From Cerrena zonata (lineage: Eukaryota; Basidiomycota; Agaricomycetes; Polyporales; Cerrenaceae): a stretch of DNA of 64,000 nucleotides. Both the position numbers and the translations under genes were made by a program. Shown here in pieces: positions 1-15,046 of the stretch. Location: the NCBI GenBank assembly GCA_038087015.1, contig JASBNA010000038.1, positions 186,001 to 250,000 on the forward strand, read 5' to 3'. Position 1 is the stretch's first letter. Each line of letters starts with the position of its first letter. The notes under the pieces were generated by a model, which saw nothing but the letters and a program-made list of their open reading frames with translations, had not been told where the DNA came from and did no database searches.

Positions 1-2916
<2,916 letters not shown>

Positions 2917-5292
2917 AGCGTATATCCAACGACAGGGTTATTTCAGAGGCAAGGGTATTGAGGAGGTTAAATGAGTGGCTCTCTAGTGCTGCGGGGAAAG
3001 AGCTCGGTCAGGCATCAACTCCGTCAAGGTGACACGAGCGGCATATCACCTTCGAGGCCCCCTGGTCAGCCCCATTTAGATTTTACCCTCCATTTTCTTC
3101 CGAAAGAAGTGCCACCCTGTCAGATGAATCGCAAATACGGAGAGCGGCAATCCAGGAACTTTGACGACCACGCTGTTCGAGTTCCTATCCTGAGCGTCAT
3201 TGCGGCTTTCAAAGTTCTACGATCACCATCGAAGACCCTACTTACCCCACTAGTCATTCAGCATTATCATTATCTTAAGGAGTTAACGAGAATCATCGTA
3301 AGTGAAAACACATTACCTTACACAACTCGGACGTGCCTGTTAAAGATGGAATGGATAATTAGTTCCGAGTGCGTAATGCCACTGATGATGTCCGAAGTTC
3401 TACTAGTAGTACTATATCATCGGAGTTAGCTGGCGGCGTACCTGTCGTGTTTACGGATTGACAGATACCACATTATATCAAGCCTTTTACCCGGACCACA
3501 GTCTGATCTGACAGAGAGGCTTAGAAAGTTCACGGAGACCGGAACTTGAACAGTATCGTCTCCCGTGTATCATAAACGACCATTTGCACCTATCAAAGAA
3601 GATTTTTAGACGCATTTAGGATGACAAGTATTTTTGGACACATACATAATAAAATCCTGGTCTCCGTAGCTGGTAATCGATCCCTGACCTTGTTAGTATA
3701 TATACGGAAAAAGTAATAGAGGAGTGGAAGTACTTGGAGGAACATCTTATCTTATCGACTCCACGTGGCATTATTTTCTATGCGGGCCGCGGGCCGCAGG
3801 ATTTTAGGAACAACTTCTGAATCTCTTGTCAATGTTCAACTAGAACTTCTTTGTGCAAGTCGAAGCTTTGAGGTTCTATTCAATAAGTCCGACTCCTTGG
3901 ACTCATAGATTTTTTCTTCCAATTTTGTATCTGTCCGTTTTATGTTTAACGGCAAGGTATCAAATACACGTGAGTCGCTTCATTCTTAGAGGCAAACATA
4001 ACTGACTGTAGTCTAAGTCAGTAGTGTGCCTACTTGGCTCCAGCGCACTGACTGCAGGACTGAAATGATTTTTTACTGAGGTTAAAAAAGTTTCAGATTA
4101 ACCTTTTCAGCCTTAGACTCAGCCTATCAATCTCCAATTCGCGTCCGACTTTCGGCTTGAAAACGTCTGGCATATTTTCCAGTCAACGGAGTTTGTGAAA
4201 TGTCGAAACACTCCGTAGGCTGGTAATTTTCCTTCGATTCCAATTTATCTCTTGCAAAAGACCTTTTCTCTCTTCCTAAATGGTCTATCGTGCAACCAAA
4301 GAGGTGAGCTTTATCTCCAAAATATGGGACAACTTCTCGCGATAACCTACTGGTACCGGATTCTCTGCAGCACAATTTCCAAGTACACGCTCGATTCATA
4401 TCCTTCGAGTGGTCTAGTATGCTCTAGTGCCGATCTGTTCTTTCCAGGTCAGATGCGAAGCCCTTCGGATTCCCTTGGTGACAGCCCACCATCTGCAACG
4501 TTGCTCACATGAGTAAAAGCGATCGCACCGATGCTTCCTACGCACATGAACAGCCTCTGAAAAATAAGCTTCAATCGCAACACTTGGGGAAAAGCCACGT
4601 GGATACGCGCAATGGAGCAGCAGAAATACTCAGTCTGTTGGAGAGGTATGTCTAAGGTACTATGGTCTTATCGCATATAGGATCTAGGCTTTATACCTCC
4701 ATGCCTTCAGCTGCATGCGGCTATATCGGACTTTGCTGGACTCGCTTCCGCTCATAAACCGTACTGATCGTCAGTAACGTCGCTTTACTATTTCTAATTT
4801 GTGACGATGACGTTCCCAAACAGGTTGTTCTGGCTTTGTACGAAGACTATACTTCCATATTGGCCATGCAATGCCAATCAAGGTGTGCCTCGTTGCTTGG
4901 TATCCCCACCTCGCCTCCGACTACCGGGACAGTTGACGATTCAAGTAGTAGACTAGCATGCCAGGCTGAAACATAGTCCCATGACGATGGCAGCATAGAT
5001 TGAACCTTGCCAATAATACCGGGCGGCGTTGGTGGGATAAAGGAATCGACTTGCAGCTGTTCTAGTTACCGAGCGATGATGACCGGAGCTGTGCTGTCGA
5101 GTTGCTCAACGGGTTGACCAATATGGTAGGTGACCTTCCAAGAAAGGAAGGTACGAGGTAGAGGTGGCGTCGAGGTTCTGCTTACGAATTGAAATCCCGC
5201 TGGACCAAGGAGGTTGCTGAGGTCGAAAAGGATGGGTCAAAAATGACGGCATATCCCTTGACGATGCGGGTCTAGACGAAGGAGGTGTCCCG
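2917..5292. other. Intergenic, no gene supported
   Basis: Several open frames exist here, including a 152-codon one on + at 2971-3429 and a 90-codon one on - at 4127-4399. None shows a recognisable domain, plausible splice pattern or composition unlike chance. A TATA-like run (tatatata) lies near 3698. I see no RNA gene or repeat. Confidence 0.5.
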
Positions 5293-5344
5293 ACGCCGAC
5301 GGGTGCGTCGGCGTGCCCGCAGAAGTTTGGAGTGTGTATAAAAA
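5293..5344 (+). promoter_or_regulatory. P450 promoter: 8-bp-stem palindrome plus TATA box
   Basis: ACGCCGAC (5293-5300) and GTCGGCGT (5307-5314) form a perfect inverted repeat with a 6-nt centre. It lies 22 bp before a TATA box, TATAAAAA, at 5337-5344. The P450 start codon is about 180 bp downstream, a normal leader length for a fungal gene. A palindrome of this size so close to TATA is a plausible transcription-factor site; which factor is unknown. Confidence 0.5.
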
Positions 5345-5525
5345 CCCAAGAGCTGAAGGATGTTCCCCATCGCGTACCTTTCCCTCCTACCCCCAACACC
5401 ACCTTCATTTCCATCCCGCCCTCGCAGCGAGCAGGGCGCGTCACCAGCGGTACGCCTGGACCATCGATTCCCCAAAACCACATCCCGCGATTCGCATTTC
5501 ATACCTGCTCCCCAAGCCATCCAAC

Positions 5526-7648
5526 ATGAGCACCGAAACTTTGTATCTCACTTCTTCTAACGTCGCGCTGCCCTACTTCCTTGCCCGTGTAGCGATCCCT
5601 ATCAACTCCGCCTCGATACTCCTTGCCACCATCTCCTTTCTCCTAGGTGTTGCCGTATATCGCCTTTACTTCTCCCCGCTCGCTGCTATTCCTGGCCCGT
5701 GGTACGCCGCCGTATCCGACCTCTGGCTCAACACTTGGATTGCCCGCCTCGAACAACACAGAACCATTCAGGCTCTATTTGAACAGTATGGTCCCGTCGT
5801 TCGCATCGGGCCTAACAAGGTCGCATTTTGCGATGTCACAACCGCTCGAAGTGTTTATGCCATCCACAAGTTCGATAAAAGCAACCTTTACAAAAGCCTC
5901 CTAACGTACGTTCTTCCGTTTTTATTCACTACATTGATTACTGACCTTATGTCATCAGTAATGATAACGACCACGCGTGAGTTCTAGTTTTTTTCGAGGC
6001 TTATCGTGTAATTGTTGACATTGCATGGAATGGAAAGTATGACATCACTTTCTCATTCTGAGCATGCTATTCGTCGAAAGGCCTTCGCCCCTCATTACGC
6101 CGTCTCAAATCTGACTCTCTTCCAATCCGAAATCCAAAACTTTGCGGGAAAGCTTACTGAAGTAAGATTTCCTTCTCATAATAATAGCAATTTGAAATTT
6201 TTTAATGCGCCTAGACTCTTGACCGTACCTCAGGAAAGACTTCGGTCGAGTGTTTGGAACTCTTCCGCCACTTCCTTGTCGACGCTATGTCCAGTACTGT
6301 CTTTGGTTTTCGTTCAGGTGCATTGGAAGCATGGACGATGAATGTCACACACCCCGTTGTCGGTTCTATTCACGATTTTCCCGTTCGTGGTATCCTGGTA
6401 TGTAGAGCAGCATGATACTGCCGAAACGATACTGACATGTAACTTCAGCGCAGCGTAGTTCCCTCTTTCTTATGGAAATCATTCTGCCGTATCCCAAATT
6501 CTCGCTTGCGTCGAATTTGTGACTCCGACAAGACCCTTGCTGAGGTAAATTGAGTTTAATATACTTCGATGACACCGATTGACATCACATATACACAGTT
6601 CGTAGGCGAGAGGTTATATGATGTTCGTTCTGGATTACACTCTGGAGCCTTGCCTTCTGAGGGTCTCGATAATGAGAAGATGCCATTGATGCACCGTCTC
6701 CTCCGTCATCGCTTAGTGTCAACCGGAGAACTCGTGCCTGACCATCATGTAATTTCTGAGTGCATGGGACATATGTAAGAATCCATAAACAACTACTATA
6801 GTTCAAACGATGCTCATGAAATATCTAGGATTGCCGGTGTCGATACGTCATCCACCCTTCTGTCGTATCTCTTCTGGGAACTTAGTCGTCGCTCTGACAT
6901 TATGATCAAACTCCAAGCAGAGCTTGACGAGGTTATGACTGATTCCAAGATTATCCCCGACATTTCCGTCCTCAACGAGCTCCCATTCCTTAACGCTTTT
7001 CTTAAAGAAGGTTTGTTCGTACTTTGAATATCTTATTCATACTAGCAATCCCAATACCTCCCATTGTAGGACTTCGTGTCTACGGAAGCGCACCCGCCTT
7101 CCTCGAGCGTGTTGTACCCGCCCGAACTTCAGCTACAGTCTCCAAGGCCGATGAGGATTTTGATCTTATGGGCTATGCTCTTCCTCCCGGGACCATCGTA
7201 GGCACTCAGGCTTGGAGTATGCATCGTAACGCGGATGTATTCCCAAGTGCCGAGACCTTCTTACCGGAACGTTGGCTCTCCACGGATGGATCTGATGCTG
7301 AAGAGGACCGTCTCATGAAGTAAGTCGTTCACACTGTAGCTCACTCCATCCTTCTAATTATTCTCTAGGATGTCACAACATTTGATGCCCTTTGGACTTG
7401 GAACACGTGTCTGCGGTGGACAAAACCTCGCGCGAATGATGCTCAAAATCACCCTTGCTACGACCGTGCGCAACTTCGACATCGTCGCCAATTCGGCGGA
7501 GACTAACGAGCGGACGATGAAAATCATGGACGCCTTTGTGAGAATATTATAATCTGCTCTCACTACATCATTGCTGACTGGATGAAATCAGGTATCACAA
7601 CCTCTCGCACGAGAATGCCGCCTTTCTTTCCTCACTAGGTCTCACTAA
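5526..7648 (+). CDS. Cytochrome P450 monooxygenase 1
   Basis: Membrane-anchored class II fungal P450. The N-terminus has a hydrophobic anchor (about residues 20-50) and the proline hinge IPGPWYA. Landmarks: I-helix AGVDTSS near 6835, K-helix LKEGLR split by an intron at about 7010-7069, the FLPERW segment near 7260, and heme loop FGLGTRVCGG near 7390 with the cysteine ligand in place. All key residues are intact. The gene has about nine exons, including an 18-nt exon at 5959-5976. The last intron joins ...DAF to SQPLARECRLSF, and the stop TAA is at 7646-7648. The start was chosen as the first ATG after the TATA box that opens the anchor. Subfamily and substrate cannot be told from sequence alone. 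Confidence 0.9.
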
Positions 7649-8374
7649 AGATGTCCAGACATTTTCGTCTTGCATTGTCAAACCTCGCCTCGGTCATACG
7701 GAACATACTCCTCTCTACTCCAAACCGACAACGCTCTTTCCTACCTTAAACACGCTTTAATTGCGCACCCAGCGCATTTACCTTACACCCGCTCATAATC
7801 AACCCCCTGTCAAAACGCTCAACGAAGACCTCGTCTTGCTTTCGATAGCTTACAGCAACCATTCGTAATGCTTTCGTCGTCCTCTTGTTTATCGCCTCGT
7901 TTGTTATGTTTGTTATCGCTATCCTGGATATCTTTAACCTGTGACTCCATGGAATTATAGAATCGCTGGTACGAGTTGGTATAGCCCAGGAGATGTATAA
8001 TGATTATCGCGACACAATTGGAGATTGGTCAAACCCCGGAAACCTTTTATAGGAGTATCTTTCTTGTCCCTGTCTCAGCTACTGGATATTAGTTTCCCTT
8101 TCTTATTCTATTACGACTCATAATGTGTACATACCACGAAGGATTGAATGTGAACGACCCCTCGGTGATCCTATTGTCTGACGTTTATGAGAACCGTTGT
8201 TTCTGCACGCAGGAAGGTATCATACATCCACTGGTCGTTAACAATGTCATTCAACGTATCATATATTCAAAGTACATTCAACCGTTTCCATACATTTCCG
8301 ATATTCGTACTGGCCTCGGGATGATATTTGGTCTCGACACCTGATACTAGCGCTATACTCTACAGCAGTTATAT
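7649..8374. other. Intergenic between P450 1 and hydrophobin
   Basis: This is the 3' flank of the P450 and of the convergent hydrophobin. A 73-codon frame at 8123-8344 has no homology I recognise and is probably chance. Nothing else seen. Confidence 0.5.
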
Positions 8375-8825
8375 TCAAAGGGTGACAGGAACACAACCAA
8401 TTGAAACCAAACCGCCCTGGTAACAAACGAATCAGTACGTTTGAGACAAAGATAACTTTGAAAGAATCTTACATGACTGTTGTCAGTGCAACAGACAGGA
8501 CTAGCGCTGCAGCCACTACTTCCAACACCGATCACAGAAATGGGGGAGCAAGTCACGCCGAGGAGAACATTCACGTCCTGGAGGACGATGCCCAACAAGC
8601 CCAGCAATGCCGCACCAGAGGTAGAGTCAGCCTAAGAAGTATAATGTCAGCTAAGTCACATATATGAATATAGCAAATACTTACTGCTTCAGTAGATTGG
8701 CAGCACTGAATGGGACCAGTATTGCACTCGCTGGCTGGCTCACCACCAGAGGTGGCGGGAACTGGGGTGGCGACCGCAAGGAAAGAAAGGGCAAGAGTAA
8801 CGGCGATAGAGACGCGGGAGAACAT
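8375..8825 (-). CDS. Class I hydrophobin
   Basis: Small secreted protein that self-assembles at air-water interfaces and coats hyphae or fruit bodies. It has a signal peptide ([24 protein letters not shown]) and eight cysteines in the hydrophobin order: C-X6-CC, a long loop, C, then C-X5-CC, a loop and a final C. Three exons: 8825-8685, one beginning after the acceptor ttag with GCTGACTCT, and a last exon coding [13 protein letters not shown] then TGA at 8375-8377. About 110 residues, the usual size. The loop lengths and poor conservation between the two halves fit class I rather than class II. A TATA box sits about 100 bp upstream. Confidence 0.92.
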
Positions 8826-8924
8826 CTTAAAAATAAGAGATATTTGCTTGGGAGAGGTGCTTTAGAAAATTGGTAGAAACTGCAGATATTGCGGTTGCTG
8901 CAGAAACTCAACAAGTCGGAGACG

Positions 8925-8932
8925 TTTTTATA
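8925..8932 (-). promoter_or_regulatory. TATA box of hydrophobin gene
   Basis: TATAAAAA reads on the minus strand about 100 bp before the hydrophobin ATG at 8825. This spacing is typical for strongly expressed fungal genes. Confidence 0.6.
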
Positions 8933-8939
8933 CCTTTAG

Positions 8940-10310
8940 TCCCAGTTTGATTATGACATCGAACTTGGGGCCCAATATATTTCTAAGATACCTGAGCAGT
9001 CCTGTGAGGTCAGAGCCATTGTTCGCAGCTCCACTACAATGAGGAGGTTTGAGGTGTTGTCGCCTACGACCAAGTGGAACAGCAGGAAAGGGACATCTGA
9101 ATGCAATTACTCTCCACAACGGAGGTATTATGTGGAGACTAACGTCCGCAGTAATCACCGCATGTTTCTAGATATCCCTGGAACGTTGTTGGAAGAAGAC
9201 TGCTTCAGTACGACAACGGATGCTTAAAAGAAGCCTAATCACCGTAGTATTTCAAACCCATATTACCCGGCGCCGCCAACCTATGCAGTCATATCGCAAT
9301 TCAATTGATTAAACCGAGCATGATACTCTCACCTGTTAAAAATATGTCCTCCAAGTATAACACATCTGACAGGTCTTACACAAAATGCCCGGACAAACCC
9401 TTGATGTCAATCTCTAGGGCTTCTTTCTGCGTCAAACGGTGATATCACCATCGATGTGAGCAGACGTTATTGGAGTTACAGCACCCATTCCTGAGGCACG
9501 AACTTTGAGAACGGGGTTGTATACGACACCATTTGTAATTTGGAAATCGTCCGACGAGGACGTCTCGCTTCCGCAATGAGGTTGAACGGCTTCAACTGAG
9601 CCCGTTCATGAAATGTAAACGGAGGGCCGTAGCGGCAGAAACTGGAAGCACAAGGTCTGCATTGAACTGGACGTCAAGAAGATTCATTTAACTTGCACGA
9701 GTTGCGAAGGGACATCTTCGTTCTACCGCCGTTACATCGCCTGTGAACGTCATACGCCAATCGCATTGGATCCGTACCTGGTGGGGAGCATGCCCGTTCC
9801 GAGTCCTAAAGAAAAGTGAGGGACTGAAACAAGATTTCAATAACATTTTCGTCAGCCTGGAGTTCGTGCATCATAGTTATGGGGTAACATACGTGATGAA
9901 ATATAATTGGCAGGATATTATGGCATATTCGCAAAAGGAAGGCACTCCATAATTTTTGATGCAACTGTCTTTTTGCGACCGCAACCTCCTGATGAGTGTG
10001 ACAATCAGCGCAAAGTATGACCAAACAGCGCGACAACCACAAACAAACTTTCGAACCATTACCATGAAGTCAATTCTGATCGAAGTTTAGTATCGGTTAG
10101 TAATAAGCCGGACCCACAAACTTTTTGACGTCTAGAATGATACAACCTTACGATGGAACATCGATGCTTGTGCACTCCGACTGTATCTGAGATTCAAGGC
10201 AAAGCATTCTGGTCCGTCAGAGTAGCAACCATATTGGAATACGTCCACAGCAGAGTATACCAAAAATAAACGAATGTGTCGTATGAGAAACGGACAAAAA
10301 AAGAACGGTA
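8940..10310. other. Mostly unassigned; possible gene remnant on minus strand at 9432-9600
   Basis: No complete gene found. A minus-strand open frame of about 55 codons ends with TGA at 9432-9434 and reads smoothly (...CGSETSSSDDFQITNGV...). A second open stretch just upstream (near 9610-9690) is in another frame. It could be the end of a small spliced gene or a decayed one. I do not recognise the family. Confidence 0.3.
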
Positions 10311-12509
10311 TCATGAGGAAAGGTGTGCATTTAAAGTGGCTTCGCGAACCCCAGCCGCTATATCAAGAACATCCGGATCCCGAGGAACAAACCTACAGGG
10401 AAATGGTGCTGGGAAACTAATAGAAGCAGCTAATTAGTATCACGAGCTACAATTGTGCGGGGATACTCACACGGCGAGGCCTGTGTCGAGGAAATCATCC
10501 ATATCCGGAACAATCTCTATACCATTTCCGTCCTTGACTCTCTCGATATTAAATGCCCAAAGGAGAGTGGCAATATTTTGAAAGAGTGTGGAGTTGGCTA
10601 TGTGGATTCCTACGCACCTTCTCCTGCCGTATCCGAGGGCAGTGTGACCCTGAAAGTTCGTGTCAGTTGGAACTGTCTACGGAGAAAGATGAACCCTGAC
10701 TTCGTTGTGTGTAAAAGGTGGTATATTCTCCTTGGTCTCAGTCTCATCTAAATAGCGCTCAGGTCGGAAGTTTTCTGGATCTGGGAAAAGTTCTCGATCG
10801 CGAGAAAAAGCCCTATAACGGAGAGGTATTAATGATGTGTAGGAAGACAAAGAATAACCTCACCATCCATTGAAGAAAATGATCGAACCCTTAGGAATGA
10901 AGTAACCTTCATAGATGTCGTCCTAACAATACCACAAATTAGTGGATCTCCCAATATATTTCGCAAATCGTGTACCTCAGAAGATGCGTGAGGGACACCT
11001 AAAATGATAAAAGAGTTAGCACTCGTACTCTTGGCGAGGCATGTAGAGGAAATATACCAAGGGGACCTACAAACACAAATCAGAACCGTGTAGTCACTAA
11101 TATGCAAACCATCCACTCACCAATATTATGCCAACGAAGGACTTCTCTGATAATCGCCTCAATATATGGAAGGTTCGGCCGATCCTCCGCAGATGGGAAA
11201 CGCGTCCGACCGACGACAGCATCAAGTTGTGCTTGAGCCTTGCGCATTACTTCCGGGAATGATACCATAGCGAGAACAAAAACCTGATGAGCTGAGCCAG
11301 TCTATCACAGGTTTGAATCAAGAGTCGAATGGTTATTCATGTGCAGCACAGTACCGTAGATGATCCCCCACCACTGTAGTACATAAAAATCAATTGCGAT
11401 AAGTCAAACATTGAGAAAACCTTACAACATGGTACCAGCGATCCAGGCGGCTTCTTTCTCATTCAAATCAGGGTTTTTCATGAGTAATCTACTAATGCAT
11501 GGACCGCATTTACCCGCATTCTATGTGTACCTATATCAGCCTGAAATTACTTTTGCAGGATGTTATAAACTTACTGCGCGAGTTATAGCATCCCGATACC
11601 ATTTCACAAAATTATCCGTATCTTCCTCATGGCAAGCTTGCCCATCCCGTTTCCATTTAGCAAGGAAAGGAGGGAGGTAGTTCAAGATAGGAAAGATTTC
11701 GACAAGAAATTCTCCAGGGCGCGCAGCACGTTCAAGACGGTGCATGAAGTCATCAATGTAGCTGACAAGAGGATCGTCCTCTGATTCTATGGAAGGTAAA
11801 GCATATGAGACAGAAAGTACCGCCGACTTGACCGCTCTACATAACAAATAAGTCAAATGCATAGGACATCTACTAAGGATGGACGCACCGGTTCAAATGC
11901 TTGCGCCAATGCTCGGAGTCTTTGGCCAGAGCTTCAACGAGGCTTGCAGACTCTCGCAACTGATAGGGATAATATGCATGTATTGCCCGACTATGCAATC
12001 CCTCAAACGAGGCCTTGCGAAGCTTCCTCCATCTGAACGGAGCGCATTTGTATCTCTATGGATTAAAGAAGGTCTAAGTCGACTGGAGTCACTTACAAAT
12101 CACCATAACGGTTGAAAGGGAAGAAAAGGTTCCCGCTCAGGATCTCACTGGTCATGATCATTCGCGGCCTATCAGAGTAAATAGCCGACCGTTTATCAAG
12201 GATTTCTGAAGCAACTCGATAGCTATTGAGAACAATCGCAGTCTGGCCACCAAGGTTCAGAGAATATATTGGACCTTTAGTGGAGACTAATCAGAATACA
12301 TCGTGCAAGCGGGCCACCGGAGTATACGTACCAAGCTGCTCACTCCATCGTGTCATTTGCAACCATGGGAAGTTACCAAGTTGTAAAGCATTGCCAATGA
12401 TCGGCCATCCACGAGGACTAGGGGGTAATTTCCCCTTTCGTGGGTTCAAAAATCGATGGAGGATGAAATAAACGAGCGTGAGGAACAGAAGTCCGACGAC
12501 TGCACTCAT
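10311..12509 (-). CDS. Cytochrome P450 monooxygenase 2
   Basis: Resembles the basidiomycete P450s often annotated as O-methylsterigmatocystin oxidoreductase-like. The start MSAVVGLLFLTLVYFIL is the membrane anchor, followed by the hinge LPPSPRGWPIIGN. Then come GPIYSLNLGGQ and a DLWRKLRR-type C-helix across an intron. I-helix region AGTMLYSGGGSS near 11380 lacks the usual acidic-Thr pair. The K-helix EXXR is in AIIREVLRW (near 11140), FRPERY is near 10780, and the heme loop LGYGRRRCVG (near 10620) keeps the cysteine, with Leu at the usual first Phe. Last exon ends ...EATLNAHLSS, TGA at 10311-10313. About ten exons with short introns. The substrate is unknown. Confidence 0.88.
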
Positions 12510-12603
12510 TAAAGAGAACGAGATTTAGGTGACAGAGCTCAAGATTGAGGTCTTGGCCAAACCCGGTGGGAGATAGAAACCGTTGAAACATGCCGTAGTT
12601 TAG

Positions 12604-13107
12604 TTATATACAAACAGCAATACCCGATAGATCTGCTAGTAGCACAGTCGTAGCGATATTGCTGGCAGTGATAAGCGAAAGGCTGAAACTCAGGTATGAC
12701 GCTGTGGACCCTATTGATCCTAAGAAGTCATGGTCCGCTACTCGAAAACCAGAGTGTTGAATGACTTCGCCGTTTGGTCCTGTTTCAAGATAATTGACGA
12801 TACCTTTACCAGGGATGTAGCTGCAGATAGGGAGCCATATGTATGCAAACGAGACCGTGAAGGTCCGATCCACACTACCGACGTTGTTCACCAAGATAAT
12901 CACGATTGTTGCAGGGAATATATCTTTGTACTTGTCGTTCGGGTCACAGGTGGAGGTAGTAAGCATTAGTGTTGCTAGTAGATGCAATGCTGGTGAACAC
13001 ACAAAAAGGCATGTTCTGAATAACTGACTCCTAGTTTCAGAGTAGTGCTGCACAAGTACAAGTAAGTATGACCGGGCGCCCATATTTATTACTAGATAGT
13101 ATGCCAA
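12604..13107 (-). CDS. Hypothetical hydrophobic ORF, its 5' end lies inside a MITE
   Basis: A 167-codon frame with several hydrophobic stretches (for example TFTVSFAYIWLPIC and the C-terminal SFSLSLITASNIATTVLLADL), which might be membrane segments. I recognise no family. Its first ~22 codons fall inside the hAT-like MITE at 13043-13462, so any original N-terminus has been displaced. It may be a gene remnant or a chance ORF. Confidence 0.25.
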   Translation of the reverse strand: MAYYLVINMGARSYLLVLVQHYSETRSQLFRTCLFVCSPALHLLATLMLTTSTCDPNDKYKDIFPATIVIILVNNVGSVDRTFTVSFAYIWLPICSYIPGKGIVNYLETGPNGEVIQHSGFRVADHDFLGSIGSTASYLSFSLSLITASNIATTVLLADLSGIAVCI

Positions 13108-13462
13108 TGCTTTGATATACTAATATGCTTAATATTAAGTTGTACTAAGTTGTATTTTTAGTACAATTCAGTTTTTCTCCAGATGTTATAATGCAGTGTA
13201 AGCATACATAACTCATATCCCTTTCGTTAAGGTAATTATATTGTGATGGAACATCTCTAAGCTTTAGAAAGCATGGTCAAGGGGAAATATACATATTTTT
13301 AACATCGACATTAGGGTGTGCACTATGGGCGCCCATAGTAATAGTACAACTATGGAGTCCCGTATTATATTAAGTTGTATTATACAAAAATCATAATATA
13401 CTCGCGTTAACTTGTATTAATATGTACTTACTAAGTTGTACTCATATTCTTGCACAGCACTA
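13043..13462. mobile_element. Non-autonomous hAT-like MITE, 420 bp, with 8-bp target duplication
   Basis: The left end TAGTGCTGCACAAG and the reverse complement of the right end TAGTGCTGTGCAAG match at 12 of 14 positions. The flanks are TTTCAGAG (13035-13042) and TTTCAGGG (13463-13470), an 8-bp duplication with one mismatch, the hAT hallmark. The element is AT-rich, has no coding capacity, and carries a GGGCGCCCAT block near each end. It sits between the P450 2 side and tRNA-Glu. Confidence 0.7.
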
Positions 13463-13548
13463 TTTCAGGGACACTACAAATTAACAATAGATCTGGTAAT
13501 GTAGCCTAAGAATGGGGGATTTATTGGATTAAGTTAAGTCAATTTATG

Positions 13549-13619
13549 TCGGATATGGTGTAGTGGCTAACATTATCGCCTCTCACGCGATAGCCCGGGG
13601 TTCAATTCCCCGTATCCGA
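13549..13619 (+). tRNA. tRNA-Glu (anticodon CTC)
   Basis: Complete cloverleaf of 71 nt without intron. The acceptor stem TCGGATA/TATCCGA pairs fully. The anticodon stem is ATCGC/GCGAT with loop CTCTCAC and anticodon CTC at 13582-13584. The T arm is CGGGG-TTCAATT-CCCCG. A pol III stop run TTTTT follows at 13621-13625. Confidence 0.93.
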
Positions 13620-13620
13620 A

Positions 13621-13625
13621 TTTTT
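13621..13625 (+). terminator. Pol III terminator of tRNA-Glu
   Basis: Run of five T one base after the mature tRNA 3' end. Confidence 0.6.
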
Positions 13626-13704
13626 GTCACCTCATGTTAGATCTAAAGATTCTAAACCGTATAATTACATTCGGCACAAAGGTAAAATACAGATAAATAA
13701 CCGA

Positions 13705-15046
13705 TCAAGCAAGGGCCTTAAAAACATAAGATATCAGTCGTAGTATAATGCATGTCCGTACAATGCGACATACCGCTTTCGTCAATTCGTAAATCCTTCT
13801 CTGACAGGCAAACAAGATAGCAGCTGTCAAAACGCTTTGTGTGAGCTTGCTGCCGACCCCCTTGTATAATCCTTCGATTCCTTCTTCATGGATGACGGTA
13901 AGAATGCCGTCCAAGGCGGATTTATAGCGCAAGGCATGCGCGTGTCCCGATTGAAGTCGACTTTTGATAACACTGAATCATATCATAGTTCAATCCACAC
14001 GTTAGATTGCTGGATCCAGGTTAAGACAAAGTGAAGTTACCCACATGTAGGGATAAGTAGTTGAAGTAGCGACTGTGATCATCATTAGTCTGGATATAGT
14101 AAAGAAACAAAGTTGACATACTGAGTTTCGATAGAGCACCAAGGAAGAAGAAATCCCAGTCAGACAGAACTGCAGCACCAGCAGTGACAGCAGGCCCACC
14201 AGCACGCAGGTTGGCCAGACGGCGTTTCACGATGAAGTTCTTTAACTGTTCAAACAAGGTGTACTGGATCACAGGATTAATTACAAGAACTAGAGCAGGC
14301 CCGATGCCTCTCCAGAACGCCGCGAGGCCATCTTTTCTAAGGATGTATTCTATAGTTTCAATAATCCCAAGGCGTTTGATGATGGGACGAGGTTGGGATG
14401 AATCCGCAGGTGCCTCTGATTGATCCATGGTTCGGACGGCTTGGGTGGTCTGTACAACCCAGATAGGGTTGCTGAGAAGAGTCGTCGCAGAACCTTTTAC
14501 GAGTGAGTATTTGGAGTGAACTAGTTCAGGATGGCTTACCAGCAATAAGGCCAGCAAGGATCGACTCAAGAGTCGAAAGACCTTTCCCACCCTTTCGTGA
14601 GTTGAGGATGGCGCCTCGCGAACGTTCGTAGAAGTAGTAGTATACGCTACAGCGTGACATATGCATTTATTGGTCGGTATGATGGTTCTGAGGGTCAAGC
14701 ACGCACCCATTGGTCACTGCAATTCCGAGCAAACTAGAGTTGAGACCACTGTATAGACCAAGGACACCTTCCCGTTTGATTATATCTACCACAACTTGGT
14801 ACGCAGACTGATCTCCGCTTTAGTTCCGAGGGAACGGCGAAGACAGAATACTATAAGCTTACCTTTTGTTCTTTCTTTGTCTCAACCGCAGCGCGAGTAG
14901 AAAGGAAAATGAGGGGACTGTGTTTGCGTCACTCCTGTGAGCTACACCATCATCATAATGAAACATAACACTTACTATGTAGCCGACATTGCAGCAATTC
15001 CACCAGCTGCACCCGCCAGGGAATGAATTGTGGAGTCGCTCGGCAT
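13705..15046 (-). CDS. Mitochondrial carrier family protein, peroxisomal adenine nucleotide transporter type (ANT1/PMP47-like)
   Basis: Integral membrane solute carrier with three repeats. Seen: start MPSDSTIHSLAGAAGGIAAMSAT joined across an intron to YPLIFLSTRAAVETKKEQK (repeat 1, carrier motif with PLIFLSTR). Repeat 2 has LLSNPIWVVQTTQAV, then a charged insert and GLAAFWRGIGPALVLVINP. Repeat 3 has TTYPYMWVT..., GIEGLYKGVGSKLTQSVLTAAILF. The NPxW-type motif, the missing classic PxD/E and the loop insert fit the peroxisomal ATP/CoA carrier branch (yeast Ant1, SLC25A17) better than mitochondrial members. Start ATG is at 15044-15046. The C-terminal ~25 residues after YELTKAV may be intron read-through, so the true stop is uncertain. 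Confidence 0.8.

Noticed and set aside
2971..3429. 152-codon plus-strand ORF as a gene
   Set aside because: No homology, no neighbouring exons, overlaps the upstream flank of the GMC gene.
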